Below, piece after piece: positions 1-13,368 of a stretch of 64,000 nt of DNA; the stretch's first letter is position 1, and each line of letters starts with the position of its first letter. The position numbers were made by a program, and so were the translations under genes. The DNA is from Azolla caroliniana. Taxonomy: Eukaryota; Polypodiophyta. The notes below the pieces were generated by a model. The model searched no databases, had not been told where the DNA came from, and worked only from the letters and a program-made list of their open reading frames with translations. The stretch spans positions 4,712,001 through 4,776,000 of the forward strand of contig JBHGNT010000006.1 of NCBI GenBank assembly GCA_043228905.1, read 5' to 3'.

Positions 1-15
1 CAAATAGATAGAGAT

Positions 16-320
16 TGATGTTTTGAGGATGTCTAATATATAACTTAATTAATGATAAGATCAATGAAAATTTCTCGATGTTTAATATATAGCTTAATTA
101 ATGATAGAAACAATATATAACCGCTCAATGTTTAGTAAATATCTTCATTAATGATAAGAACAATGTGAAATTGCTCGATGTTTTATCAGCTTAATTAATT
201 ATAGGAATAATGCATAATGCCTTGATGATTTATTGGAGAAACTAACAGTGGGAGCAATGCATGGATGTTTAACATATAGTGCATTTAACGATGAGAACAA
301 TGCATAATTCCTCTGTTTGT
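16..320. repeat. Imperfect tandem repeat, ~58-bp unit
   Basis: Five to six diverged copies of a unit containing GATGTTTAATATATAGCTTA followed by TTAATGATAAGAACAATG occur in direct order. The copies have drifted by substitutions and small indels. No coding capacity is seen. Confidence 0.6.
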
Positions 321-510
321 GGACCATGATAATATCTCACCTTCCGAGCAGCAATGCTTCAAATTTTTAAACAAATTGAAAAAATAACTTTTTTTTTTTT
401 TACTTTTTTATAAGCATAAAAATAGCTTCAATAGAAACAAACTACAAGTTTAAAAAGGTAACTAAGTTTCCAGAAGATAAATATGAGAAATATATATATA
501 AAGAAGTTAC

Positions 511-948
511 CAGTTCAGAAGAGTGAAGAAGTAAAGTTTCCCAATTTCCATGACAACTGATCCTGATAACACTATATTTGACACCATTGAAAGAGATTCT
601 TTCGTCTCTGCTAGCACTACCACTACTGTTACTGCTGCCACTGCTACCTCTATCCGTAGAAGAAGAATCTTTGCGATCTTTCTGATTCTTGAAGAAAGAA
701 TCTCCACCTCCTTCAGATTTACTACTGATGATACGGAGGCCGAGGCGTTTCGGAGAAGAAGAAGGAGAGGGAAGGGGAGGAGAAGGAGAGGAAGAAGAAA
801 ATCTGTGAAGGATGGGAGGAGGAGGAGAAGGATCTGAGAAGCTTCCACGGATTCCAATGTTCTGCCATGGATGGTGATTCTTCTTCTTCCCAGAGGAGAC
901 GAGAAATCTGAAGACAGTTCTGAAACCCTTCCTTGTCGATCTGGTCAT
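511..948 (-). CDS. Unrecognised Ser/Pro-rich protein, probable first exon only
   Basis: An open frame of 146 codons starts at the ATG at 948 and runs to a consensus donor (CTG|GTAACT, phase 0) at 511/510. Beyond that the frame continues only into AT-rich sequence and stops at 442. The N terminus is basic (MTRSTRKGFRTVFRF). A Ser/Pro-rich stretch follows at about residues 38-70, then a Ser/Gly-rich stretch with DRGSSGSSNSSGSASRDE, and a more ordered tail containing ISFNGVKYSVIRISCHGNWE. The GC content is higher than in the flanks, which supports real coding. I do not recognise the family. Downstream exons would lie left of 442, where I see only tandem repeats, or outside the window. It could therefore be a partial gene or a gene broken by repeat insertion. 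Confidence 0.4.
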
Positions 949-1109
949 GGAAGGAAGGAAAGACGGACGGAAACAGACAGGCAGACAGACGACACAGCGA
1001 GGATCGTCGTAAAACCCTTACACCTTGTTCGTTCACACAGAAACCGACAGTAGCAGGTTTTTAGTACAATTGTTTCTTTTTTTTCCCCCTTGTAGGCTTC
1101 TACTGAAAA

Positions 1110-2100
1110 GCGTTGTTTTCTTTTTGGGGCCTAAATAATTTGTCGGTACAATTCGGTGATGTTTCTGAAGGTGGCAGGCATCTGGAGAACTATTTTTGTG
1201 ATGTTGGGTTGTATAAAATATTTACAAAGGTCTTGGCAAACATATTGCAAAAGTATTTACTAACGTTGATACATCCCGCCCAATATAGTTTTTATTGCAT
1301 GTAGGAATATATTGCATAATGCGTTGAATGCCCAAATGGTCATGGTTTATATGCACAACATTCTCATTGACAATTAATTATGGCGCAATTAGACTTAGAA
1401 AAAACTTATGATCATGTTAATTTAATTGGTCCTTTGTTTCTAGGCTAATGCATAATGGGCTTTGGACGTCCTTTGTTTCCGAGTTAACGCATATAATCCA
1501 TGAGAATCTTGAGAAAGGGAGGCTTGTATATGAACCGATTTGCATTAGCTTCTAGATTACATGCATATTAATTGGAGGAAATCTAGTCTCGTATCAATAA
1601 CTGAAAGAGGTTTGGAATGTCTAGGATGGCAAGGATCCATGGTTAGGAAATGCTCTATTTTTTTACACTTAAGGTATCCATTGGGAATGAATGTTACAAA
1701 TGGGCAATTGAAGAATGGATGTCAAGTAAGTTAAGACATAAGTTGATGTATTGGACATCACAATTTTGGTCATTTCACCTACGCCTAAAGGTTGTACAAT
1801 ATATATGGAACCCATAATATTATATTACTAGTCATTGTTGCCATGGACAAAGAAGGCTTGCATTTTGTTTTGCACCTCTTCAATATTTGTTGTGGCAAAA
1901 GAGGGAGAAGATGAGAATCACATGGGTTGTGTGGAATCATCTAGAAAACCTCTAAGTGCTTGGGGGGAGCTAGAAATTTGGAGTTATCTATGCATCCGAT
2001 GGTTCGCAGATTTTCACGTGTTCAAACTTACAACCATGCATATATTGAACCCACAATCACATCAATATCATTGGGCCAATTATATCTAGATTCATTTGGC
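1110..2100 (+). mobile_element. Decayed LINE (non-LTR) reverse transcriptase fragment
   Basis: Several plus-strand frames, broken by stops and frameshifts, read as successive blocks of a plant LINE ORF2. The first is LYKIFTKVLANILQKYL followed by LIHPAQYSFY (about 1200-1300). Next is AQLDLEKTYDHVN (about 1383-1422), matching the family's LDFEKAYDRV motif. Then comes a thumb-like block with LRLKVVQYI near 1780 and LPWTKKACILF with GEDEN at 1835-1920. The order is correct for the family. No intact frame, 5' end or poly-A tail was found. Confidence 0.7.
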
Positions 2101-2711
2101 AAAATTTATTGCAGATTTTGATATCAACATTTTTCAAGAGAGTTTAAATGGCATTCATCCACCAACTTTACATAGTGTTGAGTGTCGATACACAAGTTGT
2201 TAGATGAGCACAATTTGATTATTATACGATAATCTTTAATGCGGCTCAGATTGCGAAAAGAATTGAATGCTGGAATTTCGAAATTCCGTTGGTAAAATTC
2301 AGAAGGATCATGCAAGAAGACAATATCAACTTCTGGCCATAATCTGCGAATCCAGCAAAGCAAAGCAGCAATTTTCTTTTCACTTTAAAGCAGTCGGCAA
2401 CAATCTCGATGAATCATCGGTAAGAAGATGCTTTGCACTTTTCGTTCCACTTTAAAGTGGCAACTAGCCAATGAGTGACATAATTTCAAATGAAGATGCA
2501 ATTTGGGTCAATATAGCGAGGATTGCAGCCAAAAAAAATACTTCTTGTTTTTCTTTATGTACATGTTGAGTCTATCTCAAGCATCAAAATAGGCCTATAA
2601 AGATGACCTACTCACTCTTGAGTGAATGAAACTCCCCATAAGGATATGCTATATTCATCTATATACATAAAATACAAACTACCCCTTTATCATCTATTAT
2701 ATACAGTAGAA

Positions 2712-5700
2712 TTAGCAATTATAGAAGGCAAATGACTTAGATTTGCGGAGGAAGCCAAATGTTTTCCTCCAGAAAACCCCTCTCTCTGATTTGCATCGAG
2801 TGTCTTTACCATCAAAAGATTCCGAACGGGAAGGAATTTGAAAAGCAGCTTGCCACATCACATCTTTTTGTCGCTCGTCTCGGAAATGTTGTAATAATTT
2901 GAGGGCTTTATCTTTGCCTCCGGGGCTCCCAGTCATCGATAGCATCACGAGGGACGGAATAACTCCCTCCTTTAGCACTGCTTGGCTATGTTCATGATTG
3001 TTGGTACAGATAACCAAGAAGATACTCACAATTAACTCCTTCTCATCTGATGACCCACTATCCAGAAGCTCCACCAACATAGATATCCCACCATCTGTCT
3101 CAACAATGGCTGACCTCCCTTCCTCAATTGACCCCAAATCATATAGCAAGCTGAGGCATTTTTCTATTAACTCCATATCTCCCAAGCTAAGTAAATGAAA
3201 GAGCTTGGGGATAACACCATCTTTTAGCATGCAAAGACCATTATCTGAGAACCTACTTAGATTGAATAGAGTGATGAGGGCATCTTTCACCCCCTGCCGT
3301 GAGCCACCATCTAGATGGTTTACCAAGAATCTCATAGCTCCAGATGAGCCAATCGCTGCCTTATTCTTATCCAAGCAAGAGATCGTAAGCAAGACAGAAA
3401 TAGCAGATTCTTTTATCCGCAAAAGAGTTCCGGAACCAAGCAAATTTAGTAGAAATGGAATAGCACCAGCATCCACTATCTCTTCTTTGTTTCTGTTCAC
3501 CATTATCAGCAAAATAAAAAGGAAAAATATCATGAGATAAAACAGTAAGGGAAATTCTTGTGGCAGGATTCATATGATCTAATCATGAATAGAACTTAGT
3601 TAAAACCAATTGAAGTGGAATTAGTGAGAAATTAGAGAAAAGGATACCAGATGTATCACGCAAATCCTAGATCTATGCCCAATTGTTTCAGTTCATTTTT
3701 ATTAAGCTTATGCTTGTACCATCTTGGAAGCTAATAAATGGGAGATAAAAGAACAGCCTGTTATCTTTAAACTACCTGTCACTGTTTATGGCCACATTTG
3801 ACAGTGCAGAGCATGCTGTTTCTTGAGCACTCTCATCTTCAGATTTACTTGCTGAACTCAAGAACCTCACCAACATTCGAATACAGCCTGATTCTTCAAT
3901 ATGCATCCGAGCAGCCACATTATCCTTTGTCAAACAGCTTATCTCCTCAGCACCCTTGCACTGCATTACTAAAGAAGAGGAGTATAACAAGCACCCGAAT
4001 TCCTGAATGTTATCTTGCCCATCATCCCATCTTCTCCTAAACATTCCTCCTTCAACACTAGAGTAAATACCTCCAATGAAATCGTTGGCCGCAATTGTAG
4101 AAGATTCATCATTTTCTCCTATTGTAAGTGGCCCACTATTTTTATCTAGCTGAGTCCGAGGCGAATCGGGTTTCATTATCGAAAATCTATGGTGATGGCT
4201 ATTGTTGTACCTCCAATTTGTTACAGATGGAGGTGATGATGGGGATGTCGGAATAGGTACCAAATGTCTCTCGCACCAGCTCATAATGAGAGCTTTTACA
4301 CAATAATTTGGGGTAACATTGAGATGTGTAAGTTTTTGTTGTGTCTTTGGGCAAGTATCGTGACCCTCTTTGAACCATTTCTCGATGCATGCTCGTTCAT
4401 ACGTCTGCCCCGAGGATATAATGACTGGATCTGACATAAGTTGCAAAGAGATTGGACATCGAAATTCCTCGGGGGGCACAAACAAATGGCGCAAGCAGCT
4501 CGATCCTTCCTTATTTCCATTGCCAATTTGTTTATTATAGAATCCAACACCACAAGATTCTGAGCTGAAGTCACTATCCAACCCACTAGTACTCACTTCG
4601 GATCCCCGATCTGACGGTGAGGGTGGATAGGAGCTTGTCACATCTACTCCCATTGAGCTCTCCTGATTATTATTTGAAAGATTTTGCCTCTTGATATACT
4701 TTCGAAGAAGGTGCAAGAGGTAAAGCACTATTAATTCCTTCTTTTTGTCTTCCTCTTTGCGCGTTTTCTCAAGGAGTCTCCTCAGTGCTCTCTTCTCTGA
4801 TAGAAGTGCCTTGGTTGATTTAATATCTAGCTTCAAAACCACTTTGTCAAATACCTCCAGTTCTGTGAATGTATTGAAACCAGGAAACTCCTTTTCTTTA
4901 TGTAGGAGAGAAATGATCTCATTACCCACCTCCTGATCTGAAGCATCTGGCTGAAAAACTATCCCTTCCAAGTCACTTGTAAAGACACTTATCTACAAGC
5001 AAGTAGCCAATAAATATATGTTTTAAAATTCAGCTTAAACACCTCTCTATATCTGAACTACTAATTAAAGTGAATATACCTGCTGAGCAAGGTCATCAGG
5101 AACATTGGATTCCAGCCTTCTCAAACTCTGGTCCAGAGTCTCTTTCACCTTCTCAAATTTGGAAGTGATAGAATCACTAGTAATTGCCTTCAATGAGCAG
5201 ATAGGTTAACACAAGTTTCAATAATCATAAACATCTTTAGCTCCACAAAAAGGTTTATGAATACCACATCAGTCTTAAACATTTTTCTACTGTGAATCGG
5301 GCACATTGCAGGTTAGGACCTAACGTTTAGAATTAGAATTGTTATCGTCCATAAAGAGGCCAATTTTGACCTATGGGACCAGAGTATACATGTGTTCTTG
5401 ATATATGTCTCCTTGCTAAGAAGGGGTATTCATATGTTGAAGAACAAAGTCTCTATGTGTTGAGCTTCTGAGGGTGAAGCTGTAACATTTTACCGATATA
5501 GATGGGCTCAAAATACCTAAAACTTCCACACTCTCCGAGTACCGCTGCTTTACTCCTTCAAAGACTTCCAACAGGTTCGTCCGAATGTCTGTGTGCAGAT
5601 ATGGATATATACATGTGCATGCGTATATGCAAGTGAAATCAAGGAAAGTACATGATGCATCAAAACATTATTTATTTGGGTGCAATATTTAAAGAGCACC

Positions 5701-6508
5701 TGCCTCAAATTGAAGTTTTTCAAGGCATAAAACCATTTTAAATTGTTACCAGATGCAAAACAGTTTTATGTTGCTTTATACCCTTATCTCTGTGTTGCAA
5801 TGTTGGTTGAGCATGCAGAAAACTTTGTTTTGTAATCTTTTACAAAACAAATGTGTATCATGTGTGTCTAGGTTTTAGGTTTTCACTGAGCCAATGTGTT
5901 CATTCTTACTATGTCACAAAAGACATAGAGGAGCATATTTTATGCTCTCTTTCCAATATGAATTCAGAAATACCATAATATCCCTAATTCTATTGCTAGC
6001 TTGACTAGTTGTTAATTATATGTAATTAAAAGGCATGGCTTCCTTTTTGGGTAAGTTTTAAAGCAGTCAAGGATATTCTGGTAAATTTTAAAAACATGGA
6101 TGCGTTCTGGTACTTTGTGACTAGTTTAAGTGTGTGTGTATGTCTATTGAGAGAAAGCACAGTGGAGAGAGTTACCAGGTAAAGCTTGCTAGAATTTACA
6201 GTTCTGTGAAGAAACAACTTTGCTCTGTCAATAGCCCAGTATAGTCCACATAATGCCTGCATGCCAGACCTCGGAGGTTGCAGAGCTTCAAAGATGGGAA
6301 CAAATTCCATCATCTTCTGAACCAACACTGCAAGTCTGTGACACATATCTCCATAGATCTGATAATAAATGAATAAATAAAACTGGAAAATCATACAGAC
6401 GATGATTTCATAATGGTACCAAACCGAAACAGAAAATAAGAAGAAAAGAAAGTTCCATACCATTCGATCGATAATATCAGGAGCTTCTAGATCTCCATTA
6501 ACATCCAT
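2712..6508 (-). CDS. Plant U-box/ARM-repeat E3 ubiquitin ligase (PUB45/PUB6/PUB7-like)
   Basis: Five coding exons join in phase: 6508-6461, 6358-6176, 5187-5080, 4992-3776 and 3492-2712. They encode 778 residues, close to the usual length of this subfamily. The start MDVNGDLEAPD corresponds to the MDVNE start of Arabidopsis PUB45. The N-terminal helical region carries SGMQALCGLYWAIDRAK and NSSKLYL. The U-box lies at about residues 285-357 (EEFRCPISLQLMSDPVIISS, then QTYERACIEKWF and CPKTQQ). From about residue 470 to 740 there are armadillo-type helices, and the tail is basic (FWRKTFGFLRKSKSF). U-box proteins bring E2-ubiquitin to substrates bound by the ARM region; the substrate cannot be told from sequence. 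Every coding junction is GT-AG. A long middle linker is Ser-rich. A 5'UTR intron is probable (separate entry). The family call is firm; the exact orthologue is not assigned. Confidence 0.93.
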
Positions 6509-8300
6509 TTTTTAAATCGTTGTTCAAGAATGATGTTTGCTGTATATATATTTTATATTAATATGTAATGTATATAAACTGATTAGACCCCAGCAATAGA
6601 TTTATGCAAACCATAGGTTGTTTAATTCCTTGCTAAAATATTTCATTATATAGCACACAGGAACAGTCCCTGTTTATGTATAATGTGTAACTTGATTGGA
6701 CCTCAAACAATATTTCTAGAAATCAATCACTTTAATCCTTAATAAAATATTTCACTGTATAGCATGTAAAATTGAATAGTTTGACATCAGTAAAAGAATT
6801 CTGCAAACCAAATATCATCAGTAAAACAATTCAGTATGTACAATGATTATGATGTCTGTGAATATATAGTGTATAACCTAGTTAGACCCCAGTAAAAGAA
6901 ATCTTCAAATTGTAAGATGATATGATTATACAGTAAATCGTTTGGCTATGCAACACACAAATTCTTCCTGTGTATATATATGAAGTATATGCTTCCCACA
7001 TGAAATGTATAACCTGGTTTAACTTCAGTGAAAGCTTTCTTCAAAGAAATATCACCCAATTCCCCAGTAAAGTATTTCTTCAAAGAAAATATCATCTAAT
7101 TTCTTGGTACAGGATTTGTCAAAGACAACATCATCTGATTCCTCAGAAAAAAAAACATAGCTTGTAGCACAAGAATGACTCCTATGTATAATCTAGTTGG
7201 AGTTCAGCAAATAGATATGTGCTAATCAAAGAATCATCCAATTCCTCAGTAGAGAAGATTTCATAATATGTAGGAATTATCATCTGCAAAATCAAAGAAT
7301 CGTCTAATTCCGTGATAAAAGATTTTCTTCCAAGAAAATATCAATTAATTCCTCAGTAAAAGATCACAATTTACAGCACAATAATGATTCCTATGAATGA
7401 TACTGTAAAATGTGGTTAGAGTTTAGCAAAAGGTTTATGCAAACGAACGACTCCCAATTCCTTAATAAAAAAGATTCTATTATACGTAGGGATGACCATC
7501 TGCAAACCCAACGAAACAACTAATTCCTCGGGACGAAAGATCTCATTTTTACAGGAGGCAGATCATCGGCAAATCCAAGAATCATCTAATCCCTCAATAA
7601 AACGATTTCCTTTCTACAAAAAAATATAGATGGAGCACAGATAACAATAGAAATACTGTAAAAGATAATTAGTTAATTATAATGGAAGCGAGCAAAGAAT
7701 CGGTGAGAAGAAAACATCTACCGTCACGATCCTTCTGCAAATAATCTTTTTACTCGTATTTACTTCTCAGATAAATTAGAGAATGTGTTGCATAATATAA
7801 ATTATTTTCATTAAGAAATCTCAAAAAGAGGAATCAGTGTTAAGCGAAAAAGTCGAGAAAATGCATATTAAATATGGAAGCCATTAAAACTCGGAATTGT
7901 CCATGACAAAACCTTACTGAATTTTAGAGAGCATAGGTCGTAAACAAAAAATCCTCTATCAAATTCCTATAGATCAATCCTTTCTGTTAAGATCATTAAA
8001 TCAAACTCAAAATCATCACATTTCGAAGAAAATTAGACAAAAGAAACTAACTTTGAAACTAGATAAGTGCTAGAAAGATAGATAAGTAGGCAAAGCTTAG
8101 AGAGAGAGAGATACCTTTCAATTAGATAGAAATTTGTCCATTAAAGAAGCGTCCAAACATTTACGTTAGGATAGGTGATCTTCTTCTCTATATCCATCTC
8201 CGACATCACATTCATCATGAAGCTCCAAGGAGCTACCACAGTGAACTGAAAGGATAGTTACGAGAATTACAGATGAGACAGAGACAGAGAGTTGAAGAGT
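6509..8300 (-). other. Probable 5'UTR of the U-box gene with one intron (6540-8114)
   Basis: Upstream of the ATG, an acceptor (TATACAG) sits at 6541-6540, leaving a 31-nt leader exon at 6539-6509. A consensus donor (AAAG|GTATCT) sits at 8115/8114, after a purine-rich leader that may begin near 8300. Related PUB genes also have an intron before the ATG. The transcript start is not determinable by eye. No coding is seen inside the intron. Confidence 0.45.
6560..7620. repeat. Highly diverged repeats in the U-box gene's leader intron
   Basis: The stretch is made of repeated phrases such as CCTCAGTAAAAGAT, CAAAGAATCATC and CTATGTATAAT followed by TAGTTGGA, spaced irregularly about 60-130 bp apart. 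The repetition is visible but too diverged to define one unit. It fills much of the presumed 5'UTR intron. Confidence 0.45.
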
Positions 8301-8509
8301 AAGAAGAATGAAGGGGAGCTTAGCAAGCTATGGCGAGCTTGGAATCAGAAGAGGAAGAGAACAAGAACAAAAGCACTGCATTTGATTTCTTTTTCTGGAC
8401 TTCGTGTGTTGGTGCTGGTGGTGTGTTTTATTTTTTTTGTGAACGCAAACTTTTTTCTTCTTCTTTTTTCTGAGATTCGAACTTCGAAACTCTTCCGTCA
8501 ATCTTCATA

Positions 8510-8716
8510 TAAAACCACAAATGTTATGTGAAGTAGTGATAAAACCACTAATGTTATGTGAAGTAGTAGTAATAAAACCACTTATGTTATATGTGAAGTA
8601 GTAATAAAACCACTTATCTTATGTGAAATAGTGATACATAAAACCACTAATGTTATGTGCAGTAGTGATAAATAAAACCAGTTGTGTTATGTGAAGTAGT
8701 GATAAAATCACTAAAT
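8510..8716. repeat. Minisatellite, ~35-bp unit, about six copies
   Basis: Six tandem copies share AAAACCACTAATGTTATGTG followed by AAGTAGTGAT. Unit length varies by small insertions (for example TACAT or AATA), and substitutions are few. The array sits about 200 bp upstream of the presumed U-box gene leader. Confidence 0.85.
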
Positions 8717-11700
8717 TTGTTATAAGTGACGTAGACGTAGTTCAACCCCGTCAGTTGTCCGCCCCTTGAACGTGACCCTCATGTCCCCCTGTAGCAGCTC
8801 ACAATGTCGAGGATTGTCGAGCAATAGCATCGTGAGAGTAGTAGGCAAATATTGGAGATGCCAGGAAATATATGTTGGCATTTCATATTGCGTTACGACG
8901 GGAGTAGTTTCTATACTGCGAGGCATAACATGTCTAGCTACGTGTTTTATAGTACGACCGCACCTTACAACTTTGATTGATGCGACGTCACACATCGACT
9001 TCTGTGGAGGCAGACGACATACTATAGAGACAATGTGATGCGTAAAAGACCTCGTGAAGTAGATAAACTTAGCATGTCTAGCCTACTAGGAATATATCAC
9101 ACCGCATTCAAAACCATGAGAGCAACAATAAGGACTTGGAAAACAATCGAGTGTTCCATTTCACACTTATTGAATTTTGATACCCAACTTTTCCTTCCCG
9201 AAATCTGTCTTCCTTGCCTAAATTTACGTTCTTGTGTTTTTATGACCTACAATTCACCAAGATAATATGGTATCAAATCCCGTCGCTTGAATATGGTGTT
9301 ACATAGTCGTGAGCTCTCCTCATTAATGCAAACTAAGAAAGAGATACAAAGAAAAAACGAGGTTAGGGTACATTACATTCATAGCATAAATCTTGCATTT
9401 TTCTCCTAGGACAACATTGTGACCTTTTGTAGGCCAAAGACATAAAGGTAAGGAACTTACAAAAAGGTATGTATGGTCGGGGCGCATTGAATGCCTAAAA
9501 GGATGAGATAAGCTTTTGTGATTGACCATTAATGTGTGGTGAAGAGAGGAATGGTTTGAGAATTGTGCTTTCATAAAAAAGAATCCTTAATTAGCCTATT
9601 AGTGCTATCCTAATATCGCGTTTAGGTGGACTTTGGTTTGAGGGTGTTAAAATCCTAATAACCCCCAAGCTTCAAATGTTTCCAATTCCTATTAGAGTAG
9701 AGATCACTATACAAAACAAGGGTAATTGGAATTTTGAATGATTTAACACTAACTCTTGTGTAAGGTTAGACATTATCACCATGAGAGCAAGTAGTTCTAG
9801 AGTCAAGTTCTCTTTTTCAAGACCCGTACTAGCATATTTCCTCGTCTTTATCTTTGTAATGCAAACTTATGTGAATAGAAAAATCCATGAACTATAAATA
9901 ACCTAAGTCATCTATTCAAGCATATGATTGTAGGCTTGATTTTAATGTTCAATCATCTTCTCTTCTTTTCTATGATGATCCTCAATTGTATTTTTGACGT
10001 CATATGTGATGGAATACAAATATGTACATATTCATTTTCAACATTATCTTTAAAATATAAGCTATAAAGCTAACACTTTATAATACATGTTCAGATTGTA
10101 ACATGTATGTGAAATGAAATGATGTTAGGTTTCCAAGAGACGAACATGCATTCAAAAAACAGCTTTAGTGTTTTGTACTTATCCATAAAGTAGATCTACA
10201 AAAACAGAGGTTGTCTTTATTTTGCAGTGACTTAGAAACTCCTCGTACAAGATGTAAAAAAGGATCCTTGAAACTAATCATTTACATTTCCAAAGACTCA
10301 TGCATAAATGTTTACGTAGTTTGATTTATGGAATTTTAAGTAAGAATAACACCTCTTACGATGACTAATGTTAACTTTCTCGACACATGTCACTAATGGA
10401 AAACGATATCCATGAGCAATGCAAATTTTACATTTAGATCAATAGAATCAAACATCATACACAAAATATCACTTTCACAGTCATCGTATTTACATGTTGA
10501 TGCCAGGAACAAAAGCACCATACACAAAATAACATGTTCACATTCATATATATGACAAACATGTGTAATGAATGCGATTCAACGCTCATTCCCGAATTTG
10601 GTTTGACAACATGCATTGGTTTAACAAGTGGCTGCAAAAGTTTATTGGATATCAATGATATGTTCGTTTCAGTCATAGAAAAAGCCTATTTAAACTATTG
10701 AAAGGTTGTCATTCTTGATGTTGAAACATCTCACTTCTCGACAACAATCCAACGAGTCAAAAAAATACTATCATGAGATGACTCAACAAAGTTGATTTCA
10801 ACATTTTCAAGAATTTATCCCCATCCTCCAAATGTGTAGTTCCCACTTAGTACATCCATTTTGCATGCCCACAATTGTGTATCCAACAACATGTTGTATT
10901 TATTTTAGATTAATACGTGCAACTAACATTGCATGGATTATATTTTATTGTTTAAAAACTCAGGGTACCAACAAAAAGATGTATCGGTTGATTTGGGACA
11001 AAATTTAAGGATAGAATTAACCATTTAAGAGCATTAAAAGGGAGAGTGGGGCTCATACAACCTCTCACTCAATCTGCACTAGTCTTTCACTTTTGTGTTA
11101 GTGCAATGACCTCTTCCAAGTATGTTTTAGTTCCAAATCATGTTTCTTGATGTGTTCTAGTTTCAACCATTGTTTTAGGTTATAATATATGCAACCAAAT
11201 TTATAATTTACTATACAACAACTATCTCACAAAAATTACACATATCAATTCATTTTTAAATTCAAGGTGGCCATTACTAAGACGCACCATACACATTAAT
11301 ACTCCTCATACACCACCCAAAAAAAATGAATGAGAACTCGCGTATATGTGTCATGAAGTTATGTTGAATCTTAGAATGGACAATCAATGAAAACACCATA
11401 AGAGCCAATCCACTAGTGTTTTAAGGAAATGCCAACGGTTTTATGGACTACTCATTTGATTGTGTGGGTGGGCTAGTTCATACCTCAATATATGGACATG
11501 AGTAAAGGGCCAAGGCTCCTTTGATGGCCAGGGTTCAAAATTTCAACATGGAACCTTGTCAGCAATAATTTGAGGATTTTACATAAAGACCACAAGATGT
11601 AGGGAAGGGTTTTTACCACCATGAATATAAAAAGGGAGAGATGCAATAAAACAAGGAAAGGGTATGGTGTAGATGGAGTAAGAATATGTACAAGTATATT

Positions 11701-13095
11701 TGACCACAACGCATAGTTTCCACCAAGAGTGAAATGACATTGAGGGAGAATTATCAATATATTAACATGAACCAATGCCATCTCGATATAGATCTTGAGA
11801 TATACAATGTCTCCCATTGTTATCCACTTGAGATGTAGATGCAAAACTCCATCTATCGAAGGCCTTGTTATTTCATCGAACTGGCAAAAATGGACAACTA
11901 CTTTATTGCACTTAGTCGAAATAACAATGGGACATTATTTGGTAGAAACAAGTGGAGGAGTCACATGGAATTTATTTGATAAAAATGACAAATCCAACAA
12001 GATTTGCAAAGAGAAGGGATAGATAGAGTCAGATGACCCCATTATTTTGTAGATCCATTAAGAATGCTCTTAGTTTTGAGACCATAACAAACCCATATGA
12101 CACCCTATATCCATTATGAATGGATACCTTGCAAATGAAAGAGCAAAATCATTTCGCACAAGTGTCAACTTTGTGTTGTCTCTTATCATTCAACAAAACC
12201 ATATTGCCCAAAATAGACAATGTTTTTGCTCTATAGTTCTTTGCATAGCATCGTTGTAGACATGATAGTTCCTCCATACACACAATAAGCCCTAAATAAG
12301 TAGTGTTGCTTAACTGCAACACCAATAGTTTATCAAAATTATTGTTGCTTCTTTACAACATTAGACAAGGGAAAAAGTAGATAGATGGTCTCCTTTCCTC
12401 TTGTCAATATGCAAAGACCCAATAGTGGGCCTCCTCTTTACTTCCCTCCTTGCATGTGGCACCTTTGAACATGCTTAAGCCTTAAGATATATATTTGTAT
12501 TGAACCATTAATTCTTCAGAATTTATGCATGTGCATAGTGCATGTTTATCCATGCATTGTGATTCAATATCCATCCACCATAAAATAGAACCAAAAGTAG
12601 TGAGGGACCTTGCTCCGTGAGAGCATCTACTACATTAATGAATTTAATGGACTTCGAACCTTAGGTGTATGAGCTAATAAATACATAGGTTATTGAAAAG
12701 AGAATTATAGGTGAATACATACCAGACAAATGCAGTTCAACTAATAAGTTTGTTTGACTCAATTGAAACTACAAGGTCGTGCATTCGACCTTTGGCATCG
12801 AGTAAGTTGATGAAGTAAGAGTTAAGCATAGGTGTACATATTAATGAGAAAAAACACCTTAGGTATAATTCTAGATAGATGTTTGTGATAATTGTGCCAA
12901 CTATTCGAGATCATGTTGTTAGTAATTCCATTACTTCGGTATATCTCTCCAATGTTTTTGGTTGAAGTGCATGTGCCCATGTATCATAATTACTTGTGTG
13001 CCTTGTTTTGTCCCTTGATTAGCCATGTTGGGCTCCCATACGATAGATTGTGCTCTAGAATAGAGAAAGCCTGTTCTCTCATTTAATGCATCAAA
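8717..13095. other. Gene-free AT-rich stretch
   Basis: No frame here shows a recognisable domain, exon pattern or repeat family. An open frame of 91 codons at 8720-8995 (-) has slightly higher GC than its surroundings and could be a remnant of an old element, but it matches nothing I know. A box-B-like phrase (GGTCGTGCATTCGACC) at about 12774-12790 hints at a tRNA-derived SINE relic, without other support. Confidence 0.4.
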
Positions 13096-13103
13096 CTCTT
13101 ATT

Positions 13104-13360
13104 CATAGTACGTAAAATTCGTGTTCGTCTAGCATAACATTCGTTTTCCTAAGTTGGAAAACGAATGCGAATGTTATTCAAACATTCTTGTGTTTTTTTC
13201 CCTTTTTTTAAGTCCCCCCCCCCCCCCATTTTTAGGTTTATTTACCTCATAATAAATAGTTAATCCAAAAGTATGGTATTTACCATTCTTCGAGGGTGTT
13301 TACCATATTCGAATGATTGAAACATTCGCGAATGTGAATGTACGTATGGTTCATACTATG
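13104..13360. mobile_element. hAT-type MITE, 257 bp, with 8-bp target duplication
   Basis: The element begins CATAGTACGTAAAATTCGTG and ends GTATGGTTCATACTATG, so both termini read CATAGTA. CATAG fits the hAT terminal pattern CANNG. It is flanked by a perfect direct repeat CTCTTATT at 13096-13103 and 13361-13368, the 8-bp duplication expected for hAT elements. A subterminal hairpin (ACATTCGTTTTCC with GGAAAACGAATG) lies near the left end. A C13 homopolymer sits inside. There is no coding capacity. The ends match the larger element at 34509-35543. Confidence 0.8.
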
Positions 13361-13368
13361 CTCTTATT

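Noticed and set aside
12420-12800. Possible tRNA gene or SINE around a box-B-like phrase
   Set aside because: No cloverleaf, box A at proper spacing, tail or target duplication could be found by eye.
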